Positions 18,267 through 27,212 of a stretch of 64,000 nucleotides of DNA are shown here, piece by piece; position 1 is the first letter of the stretch; the number at the start of each line of letters is the position of its first letter. Position numbers and translations under genes: made by a program. This stretch comes from Cutibacterium modestum (lineage in GTDB: Bacteria; Actinomycetota; Actinomycetes; Propionibacteriales; Propionibacteriaceae): NCBI RefSeq assembly GCF_008326345.1, contig NZ_BJEN01000002.1, forward strand, positions 620,001 through 684,000. The letters are read 5' to 3'. Below the pieces are notes generated by a model. The model was not told where the DNA came from, searched no databases, and worked only from the letters and a program-made list of their open reading frames with translations.

Positions 18267-18632
18267 GTGACAACCGTCGCATTGACCAAGGATAATTTCT
18301 CCTCGACCATCGATTCCAACGATGTCGTTCTCATCGACTTCTGGGCATCCTGGTGTGGGCCGTGTCAGCGGTTTTCGCCGATCTATGAGGACGCCAGTGG
18401 ACGTCACTCGGACGTGACCTTCGCCAAGGTCGACACCGAGGACCAGCAGGAGCTGTCTGCCGGTCTGGAGATCACTTCCATCCCGACGATCATGGCCTTC
18501 CGCGCCGGATACCTTGTCTTCCGTCAGTCTGGTCTGCTGCAGGGTCGTCAGCTCGATGAGCTTATTGAGAAGGTCAAAGAGATCGACGTTGAGGATCTCA
18601 AGAAGCAGGCTGCGGCCCAAAGCCAGGGCTGA
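18267..18632 (+). CDS. Thioredoxin
   Basis: A 121-residue thioredoxin-fold protein with the classical WCGPC active site (W29-C33) in DFWASWCGPC and the cis-Pro loop ITSIPTIMAF. It reduces protein disulfides using electrons from thioredoxin reductase. A 15-residue acidic and Lys/Ala-rich C-terminal extension goes beyond the usual 105-110 residues. The start is GTG at 18267 with GGGAGG upstream. A strong hairpin follows the stop. Confidence 0.92.
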   Translation: MTTVALTKDNFSSTIDSNDVVLIDFWASWCGPCQRFSPIYEDASGRHSDVTFAKVDTEDQQELSAGLEITSIPTIMAFRAGYLVFRQSGLLQGRQLDELIEKVKEIDVEDLKKQAAAQSQG

Positions 18633-18670
18633 CACCGGGTTTTCCATATCCCGCTGAAACGCGGGGTTCC

Positions 18671-18708
18671 AGGCCGGCGGCAGGGTGGTAACGTCCTGCC
18701 GTCGGCCT
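18671..18708 (+). terminator. Rho-independent-like terminator after thioredoxin
   Basis: A 14-bp stem (18671-18684 with 18695-18708, one G-T wobble) around a 10-base loop, followed by GTCTTTCG. It lies 38 bases after the thioredoxin stop and before the sugar-porter gene. The U-tract is weak, as is common in high-GC genomes. Confidence 0.6.
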
Positions 18709-18802
18709 GTCTTTCGTCGTATCTCATAAGAAGCGATGGGGCGGGTCGTGGTGCCGAGCGCAGTGGTGCGTAGGCTGACCATGCCGTTCCTAGGAGTTAT
18801 CC

Positions 18803-20419
18803 GTGACATCGAGAATCGAGGTGGCTGAGCTCGTCGAGACGACGCAGCCGGCCGGCCCGAAGCGCCGTATAGGTGTGGTGGCCGCAGTCGCTACCCTGGG
18901 CTCACTGCTTTTCGGCTACGACACCGGAGTGATTTCTGGCGCGTTGCCCTTCATGTATCTGCCCCATGGCGCCGGCGGTCTGGCGCTGACGTTGGGACAC
19001 GAAGGTGCCATCGGTGGCACGCTTACCCTTGGCGCGGCTTTCGGCGGTCTCGTGGGCGGCATGATGAGCGACCGCTGGGGTCGTCGTCATAACCTCCTGA
19101 CCCTGGCTGTCCTCTTCATCGTGGGAGCCTTGGGCACTGCCGTTTCCCCCAGCGTGTGGGTGATGCACCCCTTCCGAATAGTACTCGGATTCGCCGTAGG
19201 GGCGGCCTCAGCGACAGTGCCGGTTTACCTGTCGGAGACCTCACCTAAGCGGCTGCGTGGTCGGATCGTCGCGCTTGACCAGTTCATGATCGTCTTTGGG
19301 CAGCTGTTGGCTTTCTCCGTCAATGCCGCCATTTCAGCAGCTCACGGAGGACCCAGTTTGACGGTAACGGCGGATCCGTCGCGACGGCTGGCTCCGGGGA
19401 CCTATTCGTGGGACACCCTGCAGGCCATGACGACCTCCCATGGCGGAACGATGAGCGACGAGGCTTTCCACGCCTTCCTCATGCAGCTGTCGGTGCCCGC
19501 CGGATCTGGTGGAGCGTGGCGGTGGATGCTAGTGGTATGCACCCTGCCCGCTATCGTGCTGTGGATCGGTATGAGGAGGATGCCCGAATCGGCACGTTGG
19601 TACTTGAGTCACGGTCGGCTCCGGGAGGCCATTGCATGTCTAAAGCAGGTGCGCGTCGAAGGGGTTGATGAGCCTGTCGTCGATGAGGTCACTGAGATGG
19701 TTGAACTCAACGGTGAGGGCGGCAGGCTCAGCCATCGTCGGCAGTGGGCGGCCGTGATGGAGTCACGGTGGACGCGTCGCCTTTTGCTGGTCGGGGTCCT
19801 CCTTGCTGCGGTTAACCAGACGACTGGCGTCAATACCGTCATGTACTACGCCCCTAAGGTGCTGGAGTTCGCAGGGATGAGCACCCAGGCGTCGATTATC
19901 GCCCAGGTGGCCAACGGTGTGATGTCTGTTATTGGGGCCGCCGCAGGCTTGTGGCTCATCGAACGGTTTGGCCGTCGTCACCTGCTTATCTTTGATGTCA
20001 CCGCGGTCGGGGCGTGTCTTCTAGGCATTGCGGCCACGTTCGGGTTGGCGATTGCTCCTCATGTGGGTAGAGAGGTCCCGAAGTGGGCGCCCGTCCTCGT
20101 GCTCGTCCTAATGAGCATCTTCATGCTCATCGTGCAATCCACCAACGGCACAGTGGTGTGGACCATGCTTGGTGAGATGTTCCCGACCCGGATGCGCGGA
20201 GTGATGAACGGTGCTGCAGTATTTTGCGAATGGCTGGCGAATGCGACCATCACGTGGACCTTCCCAGCTATGCTCGCAGGGCTCGGAGGCGCGGGAACCT
20301 ACCTGACCTATGGCCTAGTAAACCTTGTCATCGCGTTGGTCCTCGTTAAGGTCATGCCGGAGACGAAGGGGCGCTCATTAGAGGAGATCGAGGTCGAGAT
20401 GAAACGGCGCTACGCCTGA
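18803..20419 (+). CDS. Sugar porter family MFS transporter
   Basis: A 538-residue 12-helix major facilitator of the sugar:proton symporter family. Signatures include GYDTGVISGALPFM in helix 1, the DRWGRRHN loop between helices 2 and 3, a PVYLSETSPKRLRGR motif, NQTTGVNTVMYYAPKVL in helix 7 and the C-terminal PETKGRSLEEIE. The central loop between helices 5 and 6 is longer than usual (about 60 extra residues). The substrate is probably a hexose or pentose. It has its own upstream region and is followed by a tRNA. Confidence 0.93.
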   Translation: MTSRIEVAELVETTQPAGPKRRIGVVAAVATLGSLLFGYDTGVISGALPFMYLPHGAGGLALTLGHEGAIGGTLTLGAAFGGLVGGMMSDRWGRRHNLLTLAVLFIVGALGTAVSPSVWVMHPFRIVLGFAVGAASATVPVYLSETSPKRLRGRIVALDQFMIVFGQLLAFSVNAAISAAHGGPSLTVTADPSRRLAPGTYSWDTLQAMTTSHGGTMSDEAFHAFLMQLSVPAGSGGAWRWMLVVCTLPAIVLWIGMRRMPESARWYLSHGRLREAIACLKQVRVEGVDEPVVDEVTEMVELNGEGGRLSHRRQWAAVMESRWTRRLLLVGVLLAAVNQTTGVNTVMYYAPKVLEFAGMSTQASIIAQVANGVMSVIGAAAGLWLIERFGRRHLLIFDVTAVGACLLGIAATFGLAIAPHVGREVPKWAPVLVLVLMSIFMLIVQSTNGTVVWTMLGEMFPTRMRGVMNGAAVFCEWLANATITWTFPAMLAGLGGAGTYLTYGLVNLVIALVLVKVMPETKGRSLEEIEVEMKRRYA

Positions 20420-20454
20420 GGGCGGACCGATTTTTACTCCCTACGGTCTCAGAC

Positions 20455-20481
20455 GGCAGGTGGGAAACGTTTTCCCTTGCC
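20455..20481 (+). terminator. Possible terminator hairpin after the sugar porter
   Basis: An imperfect inverted repeat, GGCAGGTGGGAAA with TTTTCCCTTGCC, 35 bases after the transporter stop and just beyond the 3' end of the minus-strand tRNA-Arg. It could stop transcription from both sides. Confidence 0.4.
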
Positions 20482-20495
20482 GGGAGCGATTTGTA

Positions 20496-20571
20496 TGGCG
20501 GCCCCGATAGGATTCGAACCTACGACACATGGTTTAGGAAACCACTGCTCTATCCCCTGAGCTACGGGGCC
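20496..20571 (-). tRNA. tRNA-Arg (anticodon CCT)
   Basis: On the minus strand the acceptor halves GGCCCCG and CGGGGCC pair perfectly, the D-stem GCTC/GAGC and a T-arm with loop TTCGAAT are intact, and the anticodon loop is TTCCTAA, giving anticodon CCT (Arg, AGG). The discriminator is G, and CCA is encoded in the DNA (20496-20498). The gene is about 73 bases plus CCA. Confidence 0.95.
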
Positions 20572-21039
20572 ATGCCCACAAACGGCCCTACTAGACTAGT
20601 CCGGCAGAGCTGGCTGAACCAACTTCGAAACCTTTGTCGTCGTGGGGTGGGTTGTCCACTTGGTGATCGCATGTCGCCCGGGTGACTACCCAGTCCGACG
20701 CTATCCCCCTCACCTCATCGGATCGACTTTCTTCACCCAGGTGGCATATCGAGTCCCGCACCCGCAGGTGGGCCTCAGAGGCTGCGTATCTAGAAGCCTT
20801 CCCTGCCAGAGCAGCGGCGCGTCACCCTGGTAGGGGATTTGCCGCTAAAGACGGCAGTCTCCCCGGGCCTTCCCAGGACCACCATGCTAGGAACGCTTGA
20901 CGGCCAGCTCACCCTTGCCAGTGATCTCACGGAGGGGAGTTTCGGGGACCGCCGCACCTGACGGAGTGGCGTGCTCTGGCTTGTTAGCGGACCCTTCCCG
21001 ATAGACTGACGGCGTCTATTAACACGTAGGGGAGCCAGG
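20572..21039 (+). other. Intergenic region without a recognised gene
   Basis: No frame here looks coding. A nearly symmetrical hairpin occurs at 20833-20864 (GGGGA...TGCCG loop CGGCA...TCCCC). The last 150 bases probably contain the promoter and leader of the UGPase gene, but no clear -35/-10 pair can be named. Confidence 0.5.
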
Positions 21040-22437
21040 ATGAGTGAAGAAGGGCTTGCGGCTGCACGCCAGAAAATGACCGAGGCAGGTGTCGATCCCG
21101 TCGCCATTGAGGTCTTCACCTCCTACTACCACCAGCTCGAGACCGGCGATACCGGGCTCATCCGCGAGGACACCATCTCCCCGCTCACCGATCCGCCGAT
21201 GCTCGACGACGTTGAGGTCAGCGAAGCGCAGGCTGCTGAAGCCCTTGATAAGACCGTCATCATCAAGCTCAACGGTGGGCTCGGAACCTCGATGGGCCTT
21301 GACCGAGCCAAGTCACTGCTCGAGGTGCGTGATGGAAAGTCCTTCCTTGACATCATCGCCATCCAGGTGCTCTCGGCGCGCAAGGCCTTTGGTGCCCGGC
21401 TGCCGCTGATGTTCATGAATTCTTTCAATACCCGTGAGGACACCCTCAAGGCCCTCGAGAAGTACCCAGACTTGGCTGTCGACGCCTTGGAGCTCGACTT
21501 TCTACAAGATCAAGAGCCGAAGCTTGACGCCGAGACCCTCGCCCCGGTCGAGTGGGTGAAGAACCCCTCCCTCGAGTGGTGTCCTCCGGGCCACGGCGAC
21601 CTCTATACCGCCCTGCTCGGGTCCGGCGCCCTCGACCATCTACTCGAAGCCGGATACAAATACGCCTCGGTTTCTAACGGTGACAATCTCGGCGCTGTTC
21701 CCGACGGTCGTCTCGCAGGGTGGTTTGCAACGTCGGGCGCGCCCTACGCTGCTGAGTTGTGCCGTCGCACTATCAACGACAAGAAGGGCGGCCACCTGGC
21801 CATCCGTAAGTCCGACGATCAGCTCATCCTGCGCGATACCGCACAGACGGCTGCCGAGGAAATGGACTATTTCACCGACGAGCATCGCCACCCCTTCTTC
21901 CACACCAACAATCTGTGGTTCGACCTTGAGGCCCTCAAGAAGGTGCTCGACGAGCGGCACGGCGTCATGGGCCTGCAAATTATTCGCAACGAGAAGACGG
22001 TCGATCCGAAGGATTCCTCATCCACTCCCGTCATCCAGATCGAGTCCGCCATGGGAGGCGCTATTGAGGTCTTCGAAGGCGCCACCTGCATCTGCGTCGA
22101 TCGCTCCCGGTTCCTACCGGTCAAGACGACCAACGAGCTGCTGCTGCTCCGCTCCGATGTCTATGACCTTGACGATTCGGGCCACCTCGTCAAGACTACG
22201 CACGAGACCTGCGCGGTCGACCTTGATAAGGAGTTTTACAAGAAGGTCGGTGATTTCGTCGATCGCATTCCTGAGCTGCCGTCTCTGCGTCGCGCCACCT
22301 CGCTCAACGTCAAGGGAGACTGGACTTTCGGTTCGGGAGTTGTCGTCGAGGGGGATGCTTCGCTGGCCACTGAGAAGCCCCTGACGATACCCGATGGGAC
22401 CGTGCTCACGGGTGATATTCCCGGCGAGACGAAGTGA
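21040..22437 (+). CDS. UTP--glucose-1-phosphate uridylyltransferase, eukaryote-like UGPase family
   Basis: A 465-residue nucleotidyltransferase of the UDPGP family (the eukaryotic-type fold, not GalU). The nucleotide loop LNGGLGTSMG lies at 77-86 with the downstream Lys91; FMNSFNTREDT, the uridine-binding NGDNLG and FHTNNLWFDL are also present. It makes UDP-glucose for polysaccharides and glycolipids. The downstream gene overlaps the stop by 4 bases. In Actinobacteria a UDP-glucose enzyme often lies near the glp-glpR cell-division locus, as here. Confidence 0.92.
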   Translation: MSEEGLAAARQKMTEAGVDPVAIEVFTSYYHQLETGDTGLIREDTISPLTDPPMLDDVEVSEAQAAEALDKTVIIKLNGGLGTSMGLDRAKSLLEVRDGKSFLDIIAIQVLSARKAFGARLPLMFMNSFNTREDTLKALEKYPDLAVDALELDFLQDQEPKLDAETLAPVEWVKNPSLEWCPPGHGDLYTALLGSGALDHLLEAGYKYASVSNGDNLGAVPDGRLAGWFATSGAPYAAELCRRTINDKKGGHLAIRKSDDQLILRDTAQTAAEEMDYFTDEHRHPFFHTNNLWFDLEALKKVLDERHGVMGLQIIRNEKTVDPKDSSSTPVIQIESAMGGAIEVFEGATCICVDRSRFLPVKTTNELLLLRSDVYDLDDSGHLVKTTHETCAVDLDKEFYKKVGDFVDRIPELPSLRRATSLNVKGDWTFGSGVVVEGDASLATEKPLTIPDGTVLTGDIPGETK

Positions 22438-22805
22438 CACCGGATCAGCAGTGCTGGGAGGCGGTAGCTGCGGTCCTGACCGGACAGCGAATTACCGCCC
22501 CTGACAAGCCAGGATGGCAGGCCGTCGATCTCGTAGAGTGGCTGGCCGGGCAAGGGTGGCCGGCGGGCCGGTTGGCGGGTAGGCGTGCCGAGTTTCAGCA
22601 GGCCAGGCGATCGTGGCCCGCCCCGATCCCCGACGATTTATCCACAGGACTGGAGTTCGCTCGCTACGGAGCGTTACTAGCCCAGGTTCGTCGGATCACT
22701 GGCCTTGATGGCTTGAGCGCTACGGTGCACCGGGGTGCGGTGGTCATTGGGCCGGACGAGGCTCGTCTGTTGGCCGAGCGTCCACCGCACAGCCTGTTGC
22801 ACTGA
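22434..22805 (+). CDS. Hypothetical protein coupled to UGPase
   Basis: A 123-residue soluble protein of unknown function, rich in Ala, Arg and Trp. It has a helix-forming middle (GLEFARYGALLAQVRRITG) and a short beta-like end (TVHRGAVVIGPDEARLL). The GTG start overlaps the UGPase stop (GTGA), so translation is coupled. No motif gives a function. Confidence 0.6.
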   Translation: MTPDQQCWEAVAAVLTGQRITAPDKPGWQAVDLVEWLAGQGWPAGRLAGRRAEFQQARRSWPAPIPDDLSTGLEFARYGALLAQVRRITGLDGLSATVHRGAVVIGPDEARLLAERPPHSLLH

Positions 22806-22822
22806 ATCTGACAGCCTTGCCC

Positions 22823-23191
22823 TCACTGGACCGGACGGGAGCGCAGCTCGTCGCGGATCTCGATAAGCAGGTCGGCGGTGGTGGGGGCAGCCACTGGTTC
22901 ATCCTTGGCAGGCTTGAGCTTTGCCGTAGCCACCTCGATGGGCTTGATGAGTCCGAAGTAAATGACGAGGGACATGACGAAGAAGGAGATGACGTCGGTG
23001 ATAAAGGTGCCGACGTGGACCCCGCCCGGAACCCAGCCGGAGAAGTTCGGGGTCCCGCCGAGCTTGCCGATCAGGTCCATGATGATCGTCGTAAATGATT
23101 TGACCACGGTGGAAAACGCGCTGCCGAGGATGAATGCGACGGCGAGTTCAATGAGATTGCCACGCATCAGGAAGTCCTTGAATCCCTTCAC
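22823..23191 (-). CDS. mscL: Large-conductance mechanosensitive channel
   Basis: A 122-residue MscL. The amphipathic start MKGFKDFLMRGN, the pore helix IELAVAFILGSAFSTVV, a short periplasmic loop, the second helix (FITDVISFFVMSLVIYFGLI) and the charged C-terminal bundle are all in place. It forms homopentameric channels that open under membrane tension to release solutes during osmotic downshock. It is convergent with the hypothetical gene before it, 17 bases away. Confidence 0.96.
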   Translation of the reverse strand: MKGFKDFLMRGNLIELAVAFILGSAFSTVVKSFTTIIMDLIGKLGGTPNFSGWVPGGVHVGTFITDVISFFVMSLVIYFGLIKPIEVATAKLKPAKDEPVAAPTTADLLIEIRDELRSRPVQ

Positions 23192-23303
23192 AGGGCTCCT
23201 TTCGGTTTGGTGTGTTGCCCGCAGACGTCGGGCCTGCTAAGAACGGTAACGGTACTGGGAAGGCTTGGCTAATACGGTTCGTTGTGTCTTGCCAGCCGCG
23301 TAT

Positions 23304-23969
23304 TCACTCCACCACCAATCCCAAAGGCTGCCCCTGGCCGGCTACCGCGATCGCCGCGGCATCGGCTGATCCGGTGGATACCACGACGAGTTCCGTTGAC
23401 GGAGAGCCCTGGATGAGTCCACCTCCACTGGTAGGCAGGCTCCGGATGATGGCGCCACGCGTCAGGACGTGCGGGGTTCCGTCCTCGCTAGGAGAGACGA
23501 CGGATACCTGCTGGCCTACCTGCAACATTCCGACCATCGACGAGTCGGCCAAGTGGATGCCAACGAGCGCTTTTCCAGACCCGGTCGCGGACCCGGACAG
23601 TACCGCTGAGGTTGTCAGGATCGTCCCCTCGGTGATCCGTACCGATGCTTGGCGGCCCTCGACTTGCGCAAGGGCGGCTGCCTCGTGGGGGAGAATGCCT
23701 GGATCAATCCGGATAGTGCGAAGGTCAGAGCGTTGAATGACGCGACCGCCTTCGATGGCGCGCGCGGCAACCACAACTTCACGTCCGGAAGACGAGGTCG
23801 CCATTCCTGGGGATGCCACCAGAAGTACCGCGAGGGCCGCGAGGAGGGCAGCTAACCCACGCCGGTGGCGGGCCACCATGACGTGCACGCGTCGCCGCGC
23901 GGTGGATCTATTGGTAAAGCTTGGGCGTCGGGGGTCCTGGGAGTTCTTCGATGTCAGTCTCACACTCAC
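23304..23969 (-). CDS. SAF-domain exported protein (CpaB/FlgA-like)
   Basis: A 221-residue protein with a basic N-terminus, a hydrophobic signal or anchor (GLAALLAALAVLLVASPG) and an SAF domain (VVVAARAIEGGRVIQRSDLRTI, residues 64-125), followed by a C-terminal domain like that of CpaB. Such proteins bind sialic-acid-like sugars or help pilus or flagellar assembly; no pilus genes are nearby, so the role is open. The ATG at 23969 may be upstream of the true start, as an ATG occurs at residue 31. The order mscL-SAF-FmdB-5-FCL is seen in other actinobacteria. Confidence 0.75.
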   Translation of the reverse strand: MSVRLTSKNSQDPRRPSFTNRSTARRRVHVMVARHRRGLAALLAALAVLLVASPGMATSSSGREVVVAARAIEGGRVIQRSDLRTIRIDPGILPHEAAALAQVEGRQASVRITEGTILTTSAVLSGSATGSGKALVGIHLADSSMVGMLQVGQQVSVVSPSEDGTPHVLTRGAIIRSLPTSGGGLIQGSPSTELVVVSTGSADAAAIAVAGQGQPLGLVVE

Positions 23970-24043
23970 AGTTATCGGCAGGCCAGAACAGAATATTCAG
24001 TTATCCACAGGGCAATTTTGAAGTTGCCTCACCCAAGCTCATG

Positions 24044-24346
24044 TTAGGACGCGCTTTCGGAGGCCTTTGTGGTCGCGGACGATGACGACGAGGACGACTC
24101 AGACTTCGTCGAGGGGTCCGCGAAGGTTGGCGTGGAGCTATCCCCGGTGGCTGCTTTTGATGCGCTCTTGGTGTGATTGTCGGTGGAGTAGAACCCCGAA
24201 CCCTTGAAAACTACCCCGACCGCGCTGAAGACCTTGCGCAGAGTGCCCTCGCAGGATGGGCAGACAGTCAGCGAGGAGTCGCTGAACTTCTGCACAACCT
24301 CGAGGTCACGGCCGCAGTTATTGCATTGGTACTGGTAGGTGGGCAT
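24044..24346 (-). CDS. FmdB family zinc-ribbon protein
   Basis: A 100-residue protein starting MPTYQYQCNNCG with two CxxC pairs (C8/C11 and C29/C32) that form a zinc ribbon, followed by the typical VFKGSGFYSTD motif and a Ser/Thr-rich, low-complexity tail. The ATG at 24346 is fixed by GAGGAG upstream. Members are often called FmdB or regulatory proteins, but their function is not established. Confidence 0.88.
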   Translation of the reverse strand: MPTYQYQCNNCGRDLEVVQKFSDSSLTVCPSCEGTLRKVFSAVGVVFKGSGFYSTDNHTKSASKAATGDSSTPTFADPSTKSESSSSSSSATTKASESAS

Positions 24347-24423
24347 GATCTCCTCGTTCCGGCGGTATCGGGCGCCTGTCGAATGATAGGCGCGCCACCG
24401 GGTACCAGGAAACTCCGCGTCAC

Positions 24424-25053
24424 TTACTGGCCCAGCAAGTGCAGTCCGCTGGGGGTGAGCGCTGCTGTGACGGGCTCGTCCCATGGCTCGCGGGGCACCT
24501 CATCGAGAATCTCGTCGTTGTTGACGACTGCCCATACGGGAACGCCGCGGGCTCGGTAGGTGAGAACACGGTCGTACCAGCCACCGCCCACGCCGACGCG
24601 GTATCCGGATCGGTCGACGAAGAGCGCCGAGCACAGCACCACCTCGACCTGGTCGATCGCTGAGGCAGGGAGAACGGGAGCTATCGGCTCGGGGATTTGC
24701 CATAGGCCGGTTCGTACGTTTTTGCTGTCGTACCACGCCCAGGCCGGTTCGTGAAGTGGGTGGCCACGGCCGTCGGTCAAAACGGGTGCCAGGACCTTCT
24801 TGCCTATCATGACGAGGGTGTCGGCAAGATCCATAGTGTCAGGTTCATCGCCACGAGAGAGGTAGAGGGCGACCTTGTGGGCCCACAGCAACCGACTCAT
24901 GGCATGCTCGGTGCGTCGATCGTCGCGGCTCATCCGCGTTCGGTGATCTAATGCGGCACGACGAGCGAGGCAGCGGCATCGCAACTCCTCCTTGCCGAGT
25001 TGAGGATCCACTCCGGCGGGTCTCCTATCTGACGGAACATGGTCTGTCGTCAC
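24424..25053 (-). CDS. 5-formyltetrahydrofolate cyclo-ligase
   Basis: A 209-residue protein of the 5-FCL family. It converts 5-formyl-THF to 5,10-methenyl-THF using ATP. The KEELRCRCLARRAAL start, the basic ATP-phosphate region and the conserved GVGGGWYDRVLT glycine-rich motif near residue 155 are present. It lies directly upstream of the FmdB gene with a short gap, the conserved actinobacterial order, and is divergent from the glp gene. Confidence 0.9.
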   Translation of the reverse strand: MTTDHVPSDRRPAGVDPQLGKEELRCRCLARRAALDHRTRMSRDDRRTEHAMSRLLWAHKVALYLSRGDEPDTMDLADTLVMIGKKVLAPVLTDGRGHPLHEPAWAWYDSKNVRTGLWQIPEPIAPVLPASAIDQVEVVLCSALFVDRSGYRVGVGGGWYDRVLTYRARGVPVWAVVNNDEILDEVPREPWDEPVTAALTPSGLHLLGQ

Positions 25054-25120
25054 TACCTCATGCTATGCCCAAGCCGAGTCGCTGCCTGGCAGACAACATA
25101 ATGCCCTCTAGGGTGATGTC

Positions 25121-26428
25121 ATGGCGTTGTTCCACAGGAAGAAGCAGGTCGAGGCCCCCGAACCCGAAGCGGAGCCTCTCGGCCTGCCGGGAGCGCCGGA
25201 GACGGATATGTCAGGTCGTCGATCTGTCGACGATCATCGCGACTACCTGTGCAGCCTGGTGCAAGCCGTCCCGCCAGTAACCGTGGAAGTGCCGAGAGCC
25301 GTTGGTCTGGCTGTCTGTGAGGACGTCCACGCACCCTATGACGTTCCAGTCGTGACGACGGCGATCAATGACGGCTACGCCCTCGATTCGGCGTCGACTC
25401 GAATGGCCGGACGTCCCGGTGCCATCGAGGTTCAGGTTGACCGACGCCCACCTAGCCCGGTCATCCCCGGTACTGCTGTGCGGGTCATAGCTGGATCTCT
25501 GCTTCCCGAGGGGACCGACTGCGTCCTCCCTTTAGACCTGTTAAATGTCGATGGCGACATCGTGCTGTTCTCACCGGTGAAGAGATGGGCCGGGGCCCGA
25601 CTTGCGGGCTCGGATTACGGCGCTGGCGAAGTTCTGGTACGTAACGGGACGATCCTGCACCCCGGCATTATCTCGGTGCTCGCTTCGGCCGGAATTGACG
25701 AGGTGTTCGTCCGTCCGCGCCCCAAGGTTGTCATTGTTGCAGTGCGTGCTGATGAGGACCAGCGGGGGGAGATTGAGCGAAGGGCTCGGGCCAATGGTGC
25801 CGAGGATGTTGCGTCCCTTGACGCGACTGCTGCCGCTATCGAAGCTGCTACCCGAGCACTCGACGTGAATGTCACGGTCGTTTCCACCAGTACCTCTAGT
25901 GACAATGAGTTGATGCGGTTGCTGGCGAATGCTGCACGTGGAGCTGATCTTGTGATCGCTACCAGCGACCGGATAGCTGTGGGTCAGCAGGACCCCGTAT
26001 CTTCGGTGTTGCCGCGAATGGGAGGTGCCGACTTCGCCAGAGTGGCGATGGAGCCTGGCGCGAATCAAGGGTTCGCCCTGATAGATCCGGGTTTGGTTCC
26101 CCTCGTCGTCCTGCCGGTTGGGCCTGGGCCAGCTCTCGTTTCCTTCATGGCCTTTGTGCAACCCCTTCTGCGCAAATTATCGGGGCTGCCGCCGACCGAG
26201 AAGCTCACGGCTGAGACGGATCGACCGATTGTGCGGCATCCAGAATCCACCACGTTCGTCCCGGTACGTTTAGCGCGGGTAGGTGGTCGCCCGGTGCTAT
26301 CGCGAGCAGGGATGGGGGATGTCACCCATGTCGTCGATTTGTCGATGTCCGACGCCATCGCTGTTGTCGGGGCGGGGGATGAGCCAGTTCCCACCGGAAT
26401 GCCGCTAACCTGTTGGCGGTTGAGGTGA
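25121..26428 (+). CDS. glp: Gephyrin-like MoeA paralogue Glp (divisome-associated)
   Basis: A 435-residue MoeA-fold protein with a 30-residue charged N-terminal extension. It is clearly divergent from the canonical MoeA at 34380-35690: the NSAMDGYA motif reads TTAINDGYAL (79-88), the SGGVSxG loop is TSDRIAVGQQDP and the LPGNPVS loop is LPVGPGPALVS. Position argues for the actinobacterial gephyrin-like Glp: UGPase upstream, a RimJ-like acetyltransferase next and GlpR after it, the same order known in Corynebacterium, where Glp binds FtsZ and the membrane receptor GlpR. I infer a division role rather than cofactor synthesis. Confidence 0.75.
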   Translation: MALFHRKKQVEAPEPEAEPLGLPGAPETDMSGRRSVDDHRDYLCSLVQAVPPVTVEVPRAVGLAVCEDVHAPYDVPVVTTAINDGYALDSASTRMAGRPGAIEVQVDRRPPSPVIPGTAVRVIAGSLLPEGTDCVLPLDLLNVDGDIVLFSPVKRWAGARLAGSDYGAGEVLVRNGTILHPGIISVLASAGIDEVFVRPRPKVVIVAVRADEDQRGEIERRARANGAEDVASLDATAAAIEAATRALDVNVTVVSTSTSSDNELMRLLANAARGADLVIATSDRIAVGQQDPVSSVLPRMGGADFARVAMEPGANQGFALIDPGLVPLVVLPVGPGPALVSFMAFVQPLLRKLSGLPPTEKLTAETDRPIVRHPESTTFVPVRLARVGGRPVLSRAGMGDVTHVVDLSMSDAIAVVGAGDEPVPTGMPLTCWRLR

Positions 26429-26432
26429 CGTC

Positions 26433-27140
26433 GTGACCTCATCGCGTCTGCCGTGGGGGGTGTCGATGCCGCGGCATCGACACTGGCCAGTGACAATGCA
26501 AGCCGGCGGGGTGGTATTGCGCCCGCTGCGTTGTGCCGACCAGGTGAGGTGGACGACGACACGGGAACTCGATTGGGACTGGCTAGGCCCGTGGGAGGCC
26601 ACCAAGCCTCCCGGCTCTCGAGAGCGGGTTGGCGGCTACCTTACGATGGTTTCCCGGAATCACCGACGAGCCAAAGGAGGCTCCTCTTTGCCGTGGGCGA
26701 TTGGATGGGATGATGGTTGGCCCGATTGTCCCGTCGCGAACCGAGCCACCACGCCGCTTATCGGGCAATTGACGGTGTCGTCGATTTCATTGGGGTCTGC
26801 GATGTCGTGCTCGATGGGCTATTGGGTGGCTTCCGCCTATGCTGGTAAGGGAATTGCACCCACTGCAGTGGCGTTGGCGTGTGATTACGTTTTCCAGGTC
26901 ATAGGGTTGCATCGCGTTGAGATCTGCGTGCGGCCGGAAAACACCAAGAGTTTGCGCGTCGTCGAAAAGCTTGGCCTGACGGAGGAAGGGGTCCGGCCAG
27001 CATACCTGCATATCGACGGCCAATGGCGCGACCATCGAGTGTTCCGCTTGTTAGCTGATGATTATCCTGATGGGGTTCTGCGCAATTACCTGGTCAACCA
27101 TCTTCTTCCAGGGTCTGCGGTAGGGGAAGACGAGGGCTGA
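26433..27140 (+). CDS. RimJ-like GNAT N-acetyltransferase
   Basis: A 235-residue GNAT acetyltransferase. The acetyl-CoA region is visible as YWVASAYAGKGIAPTAVALACDY, and the C-terminal motif HRVEICVRPENTKSLRVVEKLG is typical of the RimJ/RimL branch that acetylates protein N-termini. The first 20 residues may not be translated, since an ATG occurs at residue 12. It sits between glp and glpR, 4 bases after glp, a conserved arrangement with no explained function. Confidence 0.85.
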   Translation: MTSSRLPWGVSMPRHRHWPVTMQAGGVVLRPLRCADQVRWTTTRELDWDWLGPWEATKPPGSRERVGGYLTMVSRNHRRAKGGSSLPWAIGWDDGWPDCPVANRATTPLIGQLTVSSISLGSAMSCSMGYWVASAYAGKGIAPTAVALACDYVFQVIGLHRVEICVRPENTKSLRVVEKLGLTEEGVRPAYLHIDGQWRDHRVFRLLADDYPDGVLRNYLVNHLLPGSAVGEDEG

Positions 27141-27212
27141 ACCACATCGCTGTGATTCGTTTCCCGACACTCCGCGTGTGGTCCCGGCGACACGCCGAAG
27201 CCTCCCCGTAGC

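Noticed and set aside
17499-18809. Long minus-strand frame of 436 codons
   Set aside because: It lies antisense to a plausible gene and to thioredoxin, has low-quality composition and no family likeness.
20491-20685. Plus-strand frame beginning MYGGPDRIRTYDTWFRKP
   Set aside because: It is the antisense translation of tRNA-Arg, a well-known false protein.
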